Assembly (NCBI GenBank): GCA_963823735.1
Contig: CAWGMO010000004.1
Coordinates: 62,001 to 126,000, forward strand
From: Actinoallomurus sp963823735
GTDB lineage: Bacteria; Actinomycetota; Actinomycetes; Streptosporangiales; Streptosporangiaceae
Length of the DNA: 64,000 bases
Reading direction: 5' to 3'
Part shown: in pieces, positions 50,933 through 59,200 of the stretch
Layout: each line of letters opens with the position of its first letter
Position numbering within the stretch: the first letter of the stretch is position 1
The notes under the pieces: generated by a model
Told to the model about the DNA's origin: nothing
Seen by the model: only the letters and a program-made list of their open reading frames with translations
The model's database searches: none
Program-made: the position numbers and the translations under genes

Positions 50933-51943
50933 TCACCGCTGGGCGGGGCGTGCCTCCAGCAGCGCGGAGCGCGGTCCCTGCGTCACCGCGACCAGCTCGA
51001 AGCCGCCGCTCGTGAGCAGCTCGGCCCACTGGTTCTCGGTACGCTCCCGTCCGCCGAGCAGGACGAGCATGTGCAGGTCCAGCAGCTTCGCCGGGTGCGG
51101 CGCGTTCCCCGCCGGGACCACGTGCTCGACGATCAGCAGGCGGCCGCCGTCGGGGATGGCGTCGCGGCAGCGCTTCAGGATCGCCACCGCCTCGTCGTCG
51201 CTCCAGTCGTGCAGGATCTGCGCGAGCACGTAGACGTCGCGGCCGGCCGGGATCCGGTCGAAGAAGTCGCCGCCGACGCAGGTCGCGCGGTCCGCGACAC
51301 CGCCCTCGGCCAGGGTCTGCTCGGCCTCGGCGACGACGTGGGGCAGGTCGAAGACGATGCCTTCGAGGTGCTCGTTGCGGCCGAGCAGCTCGGTGAGCAG
51401 CACGCCGTTGCCGCCGCCGACGTCGACGACGGTGCCGATGTCCTCCCACGGGCGTTCCAGCAGCGGCAGCAGCCTCAGCGTGACGAGGCCGGCCTGGGCA
51501 CGGTTGAACTTCTCCGACGCCTCCGGGTGGTCGGCGAGCCACTCGAAGTGCGGCTTGCCGTACACCTCCTCGAAGGCCGGCTTGCCGGTGCGCAGCGAGT
51601 GCAGCGCCTCCGACCAGGCCACGTACGCCTCCTCCGCCATCAGGGCGGAGAAGTGCCGCAGCGAACCGGGCGCGTCCGAGCGCATGAGGCCGCCGAGCCG
51701 GGTCAGCGCGAACGTGCCGGCCGGCTCCTCGACGAACATGTCCTCGGCGGCCAGTGCCCGCAGGAACCGCTGCAACGCGTCGGCGTCCACGCTCGTGGCC
51801 GCGGCGAGCTCCTCGACGGTGAGGGGCCCGTCCGCGAGCAGGTCGGCGACGCCGAGCTGCCCGATGGCGTAAATGGCCTGGGAGACGATGAATCCCGAGA
51901 TCTTGCGCCGTAGCTCGGCGTTCTCGGCCTGCAGGTCGTCCAT
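50933..51943 (-). CDS. SAM-dependent O-methyltransferase (acetylserotonin/TcmN type)
   Basis: A 336-residue class I methyltransferase with an N-terminal dimerisation winged helix (FIVSQAIYAIGQLGVADLLADGPLTVEELAAATSVDADALQRFLRALAAEDMF) and the SAM site GTVVDVGGGNGVLLTELL (about residues 170-187). The catalytic His region is LAQILHDWSDDEAVAILKRCRDAIPDGGRLLIVEHV. Such enzymes methylate phenolic or similar hydroxyls in natural products. ATG 51943 is preferred, and TTG 51973 would overlap the upstream gene. It lies 19 bases after the dioxygenase-like gene, so it is probably a tailoring gene of the peptide cluster. Confidence 0.87.
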   Translation of the reverse strand: MDDLQAENAELRRKISGFIVSQAIYAIGQLGVADLLADGPLTVEELAAATSVDADALQRFLRALAAEDMFVEEPAGTFALTRLGGLMRSDAPGSLRHFSALMAEEAYVAWSEALHSLRTGKPAFEEVYGKPHFEWLADHPEASEKFNRAQAGLVTLRLLPLLERPWEDIGTVVDVGGGNGVLLTELLGRNEHLEGIVFDLPHVVAEAEQTLAEGGVADRATCVGGDFFDRIPAGRDVYVLAQILHDWSDDEAVAILKRCRDAIPDGGRLLIVEHVVPAGNAPHPAKLLDLHMLVLLGGRERTENQWAELLTSGGFELVAVTQGPRSALLEARPAQR

Positions 51944-51962
51944 GGCGTGGTGAGTCCCTTCG

Positions 51963-53171
51963 TCAGCGCTCAAGATCGGGGAAGAGCGGGAGTTCCGAGG
52001 TCCGCTTCAGGTAGTCCGCGCCGGTGGTGCCGCCGGTCCCCGGCACGGTACCGATGATCTTGAGGGTGATGCCCCAGTGGGTTCGCTTCATGGAGTGCCA
52101 GGCGGCGTCCAGGCGTGCCATCGCGCCGACCAGCAGGCTCGCGGCCTCGGCGGGCATCCGGTTCCTCTGCTCCGCGAAGGCCTCCTGCAGTGTGCGCCGG
52201 GGCAGCTCGATCGCCGGGATCTTGCCCTCGGTGGTCGGGTCGGGAACCTGCGGCGCGCTGATGTACTCCACCTGCCGGTACGCGCGTGACTGGACCGCGC
52301 TGCGGCCGTTCGTGTAGTCGCGGATGACGGCGAACGCCTCCTTCGGCATCGTCGTCACCACACGGTAGAGCAGAGGTGTCGCCTCAAGGCGCGCGGCGGC
52401 GCCGTTCAGCTCCTCGGTGGCGCGGTGCGCGTCGGCCTCCTCAACGGCGGCCACGGCGCGGAACAGCCCGCGCACGACCTGCCGGTACACCGTCTCGAAG
52501 ATCTGGATGCTGCGGATGAACATGTGCTCGTCGTGCAGCGTCGAGGTCGGCAGCAGGGCCAGGTCGACGGCATGCCGCATGCGCTCGGGGACGCGGCCGA
52601 GGACCTCGTCGGGGTCGTCGCCGTGGACGGCGCTGTACGGCGCGAAGTCCGCGGCGCGCTCCAGGGCGTGCCGGCACGCCTGGGTGCGCCGTGACTGGCG
52701 CCGGTCGTCGGGCAGACGTGACAGCGCACGCGTCTCGGTCCGCGCGATCGCGGCGACCAGGCAGACGATCAGGGTGTCCAACGCGTCGTCGTCATCGACC
52801 AGGCCTTCCAGCAACGCGGCACAGAGGTAGGAGTCGTAGCCGCCGTTCTCCTGGTCGAATGTGGAGGGCAGCCATTCGGTGAGCGGCCAGCACTCCTCCG
52901 GCGTCGCCACCTTCTGCAGAAGTTCGTGGGCGGTTTTGAGTTCTTCCGCCACGAGCGGCACGACATGATTTCGGCCGACACCCTGGTAGTACTCCACGAC
53001 CTGCGAAAAAGGGAAGGTCGAAATGTGGCCGGGAATCTCGGCTCCGGCCGCGAGCGCCCCGGACCAGGCGGCGACCGCCGCGCACACCTGGTCCGCAACA
53101 AGATCATTATCACTGGCCTGAGCCGCGATGGCACTGATGCCACCTACTCCGACCATGGTTCCGTCCACCAT
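51963..53171 (-). CDS. tryptophan 2,3-dioxygenase-like heme enzyme
   Basis: A 402-residue, largely helical protein whose last third matches the tryptophan-dioxygenase superfamily: IRDYTNGRSAVQSRAYRQVEYI corresponds to the SSxQSxxYRxIE helix, and HWGITLKIIGTVPGTGGTTGADYLKR, then LPLFPDL, matches the GTGGTSGxxYL...FPDL C terminus that holds the substrate loop. The N-terminal part is longer and different from housekeeping TDO, and the axial His cannot be assigned safely. TDO-like enzymes in biosynthetic clusters (for example MarE of maremycin) oxidise indoles or build modified residues. ATG 53171 has GAGGG upstream; GTG 53186 is an alternative. Confidence 0.7.
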   Translation of the reverse strand: MVDGTMVGVGGISAIAAQASDNDLVADQVCAAVAAWSGALAAGAEIPGHISTFPFSQVVEYYQGVGRNHVVPLVAEELKTAHELLQKVATPEECWPLTEWLPSTFDQENGGYDSYLCAALLEGLVDDDDALDTLIVCLVAAIARTETRALSRLPDDRRQSRRTQACRHALERAADFAPYSAVHGDDPDEVLGRVPERMRHAVDLALLPTSTLHDEHMFIRSIQIFETVYRQVVRGLFRAVAAVEEADAHRATEELNGAAARLEATPLLYRVVTTMPKEAFAVIRDYTNGRSAVQSRAYRQVEYISAPQVPDPTTEGKIPAIELPRRTLQEAFAEQRNRMPAEAASLLVGAMARLDAAWHSMKRTHWGITLKIIGTVPGTGGTTGADYLKRTSELPLFPDLER

Positions 53172-53211
53172 TGAACCCACCCTCACGCATCCCTGTGATA
53201 ACCCATGGGCC

Positions 53212-53258
53212 TATCTACGATGGCGCGCCCATCGCCATTTCTGATGGTGCGTAAGATA
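53212..53258. repeat. imperfect palindromes upstream of the dioxygenase-like gene
   Basis: TATCTACG (53212-53219) and CGTAAGATA (53250-53258) form an imperfect inverted repeat, with GATGG-CGCGC-CCATC nested inside. It fills the 100-base gap between the MFS stop and the dioxygenase-like start, and could be a weak terminator or an operator. No convincing promoter hexamers were found here. Confidence 0.35.
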
Positions 53259-53270
53259 CCTATATGGGGC

Positions 53271-54530
53271 CTATAATTTTGCCTCATTCACGGGGATCGC
53301 GTTGGCGTGCAAGGACATCCGCCTGATGCCCGGGCTGAGCACGGAAATCACCGCCAGGATCGCCATGACAACGCTCATTCCAAGGACCGTCCGCGTCGTT
53401 CCCGCCCATTCGTTGAAGAAGCCGGCCGCGAGCGAGCCGAGCGCGACGGGACCGAGGCCGACGAGGGTCGCCACGCTGTTCACGCGGCCGAGCAGCGCGT
53501 CCGGGGTCACCCGGATCGTGTACAGCGCGCCCGCGACGTTCATCAGGCCACCGGCGTAGCCGCTCGCGGCGACCAGCGCGCCGAGCAGGTACGGCGAGTC
53601 GGTGAAGGCGATGGGCGGCATCAGCAGCGCCCACACGACGAACCCGCCGATCACCAGGTCCCGCATGCTCAGCCGCTGGATCCACCAGTTGCCGGTCAGC
53701 GCGCCGACCATGCCGCCGACCCCGCTCAGCGCGACGACGACACCGGCGAGGAACGTCGACCCGCCGTCCCGCACGATGATCACCATGAGCGTGAGGTTGA
53801 GACCCTGGAAGACGGCGTTGGAGACCGAGATCAGTGCCATCACCGCGCGCAGGAACCGCTCGCGCCACACCCAGGAGATCCCGGCGCCGATCTCCTGGAA
53901 GATCCGCTGCCACTCGCCGCTGCGCTCGGCCTGGAACTTCTTCCGTATGGAGAGCAGCAGCACGAGCGAGATGAGGTGCGAGACCGTCATGAAGACGAAC
54001 GGCACGGCGCGTACGAGCGCGAACAGCCCGCCGCCGACCGGCTGGCCGAGCAGGGCGGCGGCACGTGACCGCGCCTCGTTCTGGGTCATGGCCGCCGACA
54101 GGTGCTCCTCCGGCACGAGGTGACGGGCACCGGACCGCTCGGCGATCTGGTAGACGACGCCGAGGCTCCCCTGCGCGAACGCCGCGACCAGCAGGTGGGC
54201 CAGCGTCGGCCGGCCGAGGAAGAGCACGAGCGCGACGCTGCCGGTGACCACGACGCAGCCCGCGTCGCAGGCGACCATCAGCCTCCTGCGGTCGAACCGG
54301 TCGGCCATCAGCCCCGCGGGCAGTTGCACCAGCAGGTTGGGCAGCAGCGCCGCGAAGCTGACCAGGCCGGCCTGCTTCGCCGAGCCCGTGTGGACGAGCA
54401 CGAGCAGGGGGTAGGTGATGACGCCGACCCGCAGCGCGAAGAACGCGAACCCGGCGCCCGTCCACAGGAGGAGGAAGTCGCGGTTCCGGCGAAGCGGCGG
54501 GGCCGGTGCCGCGTCCTCCACGACGCTCAC
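53271..54530 (-). CDS. MFS-family exporter
   Basis: A 419-residue major facilitator of the DHA/'enterobactin exporter'-like type, about 11-12 spans. FLLLWTGAGFAFFALRVGVITYPLLVLVHTGSAKQAGLVSF, PAGLMADRFDRRRLMVACD (the loop 2-3 motif) and SGARHLVPEEHLSAAMTQNEARSRAAALLGQPVGGGLF are typical. The natural start is GTG 54530, whose bases overlap the original carbamoyltransferase stop (GTGA, 54530-54527). As sequenced, the frame runs on from the carbamoyltransferase without a stop because of an extra base near 54570, giving an apparent 752-codon fusion. It probably exports the peptide product. Confidence 0.87.
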   Translation of the reverse strand: MSVVEDAAPAPPLRRNRDFLLLWTGAGFAFFALRVGVITYPLLVLVHTGSAKQAGLVSFAALLPNLLVQLPAGLMADRFDRRRLMVACDAGCVVVTGSVALVLFLGRPTLAHLLVAAFAQGSLGVVYQIAERSGARHLVPEEHLSAAMTQNEARSRAAALLGQPVGGGLFALVRAVPFVFMTVSHLISLVLLLSIRKKFQAERSGEWQRIFQEIGAGISWVWRERFLRAVMALISVSNAVFQGLNLTLMVIIVRDGGSTFLAGVVVALSGVGGMVGALTGNWWIQRLSMRDLVIGGFVVWALLMPPIAFTDSPYLLGALVAASGYAGGLMNVAGALYTIRVTPDALLGRVNSVATLVGLGPVALGSLAAGFFNEWAGTTRTVLGMSVVMAILAVISVLSPGIRRMSLHANAIPVNEAKL

Positions 54531-55442
54531 CGGCGGCACCACTCCAGGACGGCCATCGCGCTGTACATCTTGTTCGGCGGCCTGGTCGAACGCGATGCTG
54601 TCCGGACCGTCGAGGACCTCGGCGGTCACCTCGTCGCCCCGGTGCGCGGGCAGGTCGTGCAGGAAGATCGCGTTCGGCGAGGTACGCCAGAGGTCGCGGG
54701 TGACCTGGAACGGCTCGAAGACCCGCCGCCAGTCCGGGTCGGCCTTGGCGGTGCCCGTGGTCTGCCAGCGCGTCGTGTAGATCGCGTCGAAGTCCTCGGG
54801 CGGCTCGGCCATCTCGTGGGTCTCGAAGATGACCGATCCGTTGGCCTCGGCCTGGGCGGCGCAGCGGGCGATCAGGTCGGCGGGCAGGCCGTACCCGGGC
54901 GGCGTGCGCAGTTCGAGCGTGACGTCGCGGAACCTCGCCATGGCGCGTACGAGCGCCGTCGCGCTGTTGTTGCCCTCGCCGACGTACAGGACGCGCAGTC
55001 CCTCGATCCGGCCGAAGCGCCCGAGGAGAGTGGTCAGGTCGGTGAGCGCCTGGGTCGGGTGCTCGTCCGCGCTCATCGCGTTGATGACCGACATCCGCTC
55101 CTGCGCCGCCCACGCCCGCATCTCCCGCGGGTCGTCGGCGGTGCGCGCGACCAGGACGTCGAGCATGCGCGCGAACACGCGCCCGGTGTCCTCCGAGGTC
55201 TCCCCCGTGTTGATCTGCAGGTCGTCGGGGCCGTACGTGACGATCTGGCCGCCGAGCCGCAGCGCTCCGCTGGAGAAGGCGGTACGGGTGCGCGTCGAGG
55301 TCCTGCGGAAGTAGATCCCCACGATCTCCCCGGTGAGCGGCCGGTTCTTCGCGCCGGGATCGGCGGCGAACTCGGCGCCCCGGGTGATGATCTGACGCAG
55401 GTCCTCGTCGCTCAGGTCGTCGATCGAGATGAGATGCCGCAC
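54527..55442 (-). CDS. ornithine-carbamoyltransferase-like enzyme, frameshifted at the 3' end
   Basis: A transcarbamylase of about 304 residues starting GTG 55442 behind GGGAG. The carbamoyl-phosphate motif is intact (RRTSTRTRTAF, residues 46-56), as is HPTQALTDLTT. The ornithine-side motifs are changed: HCLPA reads FLHDLPAHRGDEV, with Asp for Cys, and the usual D-x-W-x-S-M-G loop reads TTRWQTTGTAKADPDW. It therefore probably carbamoylates a different amine, as the OTC homologue VioL is proposed to do in viomycin assembly. The natural C terminus MYSAMAVLEWCRR-stop is visible in the next frame. GAACAAGATG needs one A removed near 54570 to reach it. Confidence 0.8.
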
Positions 55443-55479
55443 GAACCGCTCCCTTCCTGGGAGTCGAAGGTCGGATGGG

Positions 55480-56227
55480 TCACAGCAGGCGGTCCAGCAG
55501 ATACCGGACCAGTGCGGCGCCCCCGGCACCGTTGGTCAGGGCGATGACGCCGTCGCGGGTGCGCAGGCGGCTCATGGTCACCGCGGCGTACCCGCCGGCC
55601 TGGCCGAGGTGGCCGAACTCCGTGTCCGGGCCGTCCTCGGTGTGCGTGCCGAGCCCGGCGAGCAGCGTGTCGGCCATCGGCCGGTCGAGGATCCGAGCGT
55701 CCTGGCCGTGGTAGGCCCGCTGCACCTCCAGCGCCACCTGGGCGAGGTCGGTGGCCGTGGTCCACAGGTACGGCGACGCGTCGCCGGCGGGCAGCGGGCG
55801 GCCGGACTCGTCGTGCGGCTCGGCGCGGCGTCCGTCGGTGCGGTGGCTCGAACCCGCTGCCGGTCATGCCGAGCGGTTCGAGGACGAGCTTGCGGACGAC
55901 GTCCGTGAACTCCTCGCCGGTCACCTCGGACACGACGCGCCGCAGGTCGGCGAACCTCTCGCCGAACAGCCCGCGGACCGTCTCGCCGGTGACGGGATCG
56001 ACGCCGTCCAGGTCGAGGCGGCCGTCGGCGGCCAGGCGTACGACGGCCAGCGCGGTGACGTGCTTGGTGATGGAGGCGATCGCGAACGCACTGTCCGCGG
56101 CAACCGGCCGTTGGCCGCCCAGAACGCCGTACTCCGCCGTCTCGGCGAGCTCGCCGTCCCTGATCAGCGCGAGGCTCAGTCCGGGGACGTGGTGCGTGGC
56201 CATCTCGGCGCGTACCTCGCCGGGCCT
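55480..56227 (-). pseudogene. beta-lactamase/PBP-type (S12) domain, NRPS C-terminal offloading domain, disrupted
   Basis: Directly after the last carrier domain, in a shifted frame, RPGEVRAEMATHHVPGLSLALIRDGEL opens a serine beta-lactamase fold. The SxxK motif is ASITKHVTALAV and the third motif HxG is GHLGQAGGY. The central section is short: after LDLDGVDPVTGETVRGL it jumps to FGERFADLRRVVSEVTGEEF, so the LLxHxSG stretch and the YxN catalytic tyrosine seem deleted. A second frame break at a GGG run near 55854 joins GMTGSG to SSHRTDGRRAEP and on to the stop at 55480. PBP-type thioesterases such as SurE cyclise peptides; here the domain was originally fused to the NRPS. As sequenced, it is separated and probably dead. 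Confidence 0.65.
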
Positions 56228-59200
56228 TAACGGGCGACGCCCGGCGGGCGGCGGCGGCCAGCTCGGCGAGCGTGCCGTGCCGGTGCACCATCCAGAGCGA
56301 GAGCGGCAGCCCGGCGCGGCGCGCGGCGGCGATCATCGGCAGCAGGGCGAGCGAGTCGCCGCCGAGGCCGGCGAAGTCGTCGTCGGCGCCGACCCGCTCG
56401 ATCCGCAGCACCGAGGACCAGATCCCGGCGAGCAGCCGCTCGTCGTCGGTGCGCGGTGCCACGTACGCGCGGCGTCCCGGCATCGCCTCGCGGCCCGGCG
56501 CGGGCAGCGCCGGCGCGGTCGAGCTTGCCGTTGGGGGTGAGCGGCATCCGGTCCACGGTGACGAACCCGGCCGGGATCAGGTACGACGGCAGCCGCTCCG
56601 CGAGCAGCTCGCGCAGCTCGGCCGGGTCGGGGCGCCGTTCGCCGGCCGGGACGACGTAGGCGACGAGCCGCCGGTCGAGCGGGCGGTCCCCTCCGCCACG
56701 ACGGCGGCCTCGGCGATCCGCCGGTCGGCGGTGAGCACGGACTCGATCTCGCCGGGCTCGACCCGGTGCCCGCGGATCTTGACCTGTTCGTCGGCGCGGC
56801 CGACGAACTCGACTGCCGTCGGGGGCGATCCGCCCCAGGTCGCCGGTGCGGTAGAGCCGTGAGCCCGGCGCGCCGTACGGGTCGGGGACGAACCGCTCGG
56901 CGGTCAGGCCCGGGCGGCCGGCGTAGCCGCGGGCCACCCCGGTCCCGCCGACGCACACCTCTCCGACGACGCCCGGTGGCACCCGGTTCAGCTGGTCGTC
57001 GAGGACGTGCATCGCGGTGTTCGGGATCGGGGTGCCCAGCGGCACCAGCGGCGTGGCCGGTGGCTCGTCGACGAAGCAGGCGGCGGTGCCGACCGTGACC
57101 TCGGCCGGGCCGTACTCCGACGCGACCCGCGCGTGCCCGCGCAGGCGCGCGGCGAGCGCCGACGGGAAGGCGTCGCCCGCGGAGACGAGCAGGTTCGCGA
57201 GCCCGCCGAGCTCCTCCGGCGTGAGCTGCGCGGCCAGCGCGGACAACTGCCCGGGCGTGGCCATCAGGAAGCCGAACGGCCCCGCCGCGGTGAGCAGGCC
57301 GCCGAGTTCGGCGAGCCGGGTGCCCGGCGGCAGGAGGTGCAGGGGACGGCCCGCCAGCAGCGGCGCGAACAGGACGGGAACCGACAGGTCGAAGGCGACC
57401 GAGCCGAACAGCGCGGTGCCGCCGGTGCCGGCCGACGCGTAGTTCCGCACGACCCAGGACAGGTAGTTCGCCAGGCCGCCGTGGTGCGCGAGGACGCCCT
57501 TCGGGCCGCCGGTCGTCCCGGACGTGTAGGTGACGTACGCGAGGCCGCCGGGATCGGCCGCGCGCTCCGGCCGGTGGATCGGGAGCGCCGCGAGGTCCGT
57601 GCGGTCGAGCGGGACGACCGCGCCGTCGTAGCCCGCGAGGAGTTCCGCGTGCGCGGACTCGGAGACGACGGCACGTGCGCCCGAGCCGGACAGTGTTAAG
57701 AGGATCCGGTCGGCCGGGTGGGACGGGTCGAGCGGCACGTACGCGCCGCCGGCCTTCCAGACGCCGAGGAGGGTGGCGACGAGGTCCGGGCCCCGGTCGA
57801 GCAGGACGCCCACGGTCGTCTCCGGGCCGACGCCCAGCTCGCGCAGCCGGGACGCGACGCGGCCGGCGCGCGCGTCCAGCTCCGCGAAGGTCACCCGCTC
57901 GTTCCCGGCGACCAGCGCGGTCTCGTCCGGCGTCGCCGCGGCGCGCTCGGCGAACAGCTCCGGCACCGTGCGTACGGCCGTGGCCTGCTGGTCCGGCGCG
58001 GCGCTCTCCACGACGGCGCCCTCCACCGCCGGAGGGAACACCGCGCGTGCCTCGCCGTCGATGTCGCGGACCATGTCCTCCAGCACCGCGCGGACCATCT
58101 CCAGGAACCGCGTGCCGGCGGCGCGGCTCAGCAGGTGGGTGTGGGTGGACAGCAGCAGGCGGGTGCCCATGGCCCCGACGCACATCGGGAACTCGTTCGG
58201 GCTCTCGTCGATGCTGGCCTCGAAGTCCACCAGCTCGGTGTCGACCTGGTAGAAGTCCAGGTAGTGGAAGAGCACGTCGATGACGCGCCCGCCGAACTCC
58301 CGCTGGATCGCCGGGTTCGGGAAGCGCCGGTGCGGCCACAGCTCGATCTCGCGTGCGAACACGTCCTGGGCGAGCGTCCGCCAGGTCCGCGCCCGCCCGT
58401 CGAAGGCGAACGGCACCGTGTTGAGGTACATGCCGGAGACGCGGTCCGCGCCGACCACCTCGGGCCGCGCGTCGCAGACCATCCCGCCGAAGAACCTGCG
58501 GCCGTACCCGTGGCGGCTCAGCACCTCCAGGTGCGCGGCGTGCAGCAGGGCCTTCAGCGGGACGTTCGCCTTCGCGGCGGCGGCGCGCAGGTCCTTCTCC
58601 AGGTCCTCGAAGGAGATGAACCGCTCGTAGCGTTCGCGGGGTGAGCCCGGCGGGTCGGCGAGCCCGGACGGCATGGTGAACTTCGGGTACTCCGTGACGA
58701 TCCGCCGCCAGTAGGAGCGGTCCTCCTCCGAGCTCAGCGACGCCAGCTCGGCGGCGATGAAGTCGGCGTAGCGGACGTTCTCCTCGCGCGCGGGTTCGGG
58801 CTCGGCGCCGTCGCGGAGGCTGCGGTAGATCCCGAGCAGCTCCATGAGCTGCGAGTGGTAGCTCCAGCCCTCGAGGATCGCGTGGCACTCGGTGACCGAC
58901 AGCCACCAGCTCACGTCGTCGAAGGCGTGCACCGCCATCCGCATCATCGGCGGGCGGCCCAGGTCGAAGGGGGTGACGCGCTCGCGGCGCGCGTGTTCGC
59001 GCAGTACGCGGCCCTGGTCCTGTACGTCCAGGTCGCGCAGGTCGTGGGTGCGGACCGGCAGCTCGGCGGCGCGGTGCACGCGCTGGACCGGCATCGACAT
59101 CGAGGTCAGGTCGAACGATGTCCGCATCACCTCGTGCCGGGCGACGAGGACGTTCACGGCCGCCTGGAAGTGAGGCGGTGAGAAGGGCCGGTCGTCGCGG

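Noticed and set aside
53272..53277. Perfect TATAAT hexamer on the plus strand
   Set aside because: It overlaps the stop codon of a minus-strand gene and has no plus-strand gene or -35 partner downstream.
53271..55529. A genuine fused carbamoyltransferase-transporter protein
   Set aside because: The natural end of the first gene and GTG start of the second are both visible one frame away; a single extra base explains the fusion.
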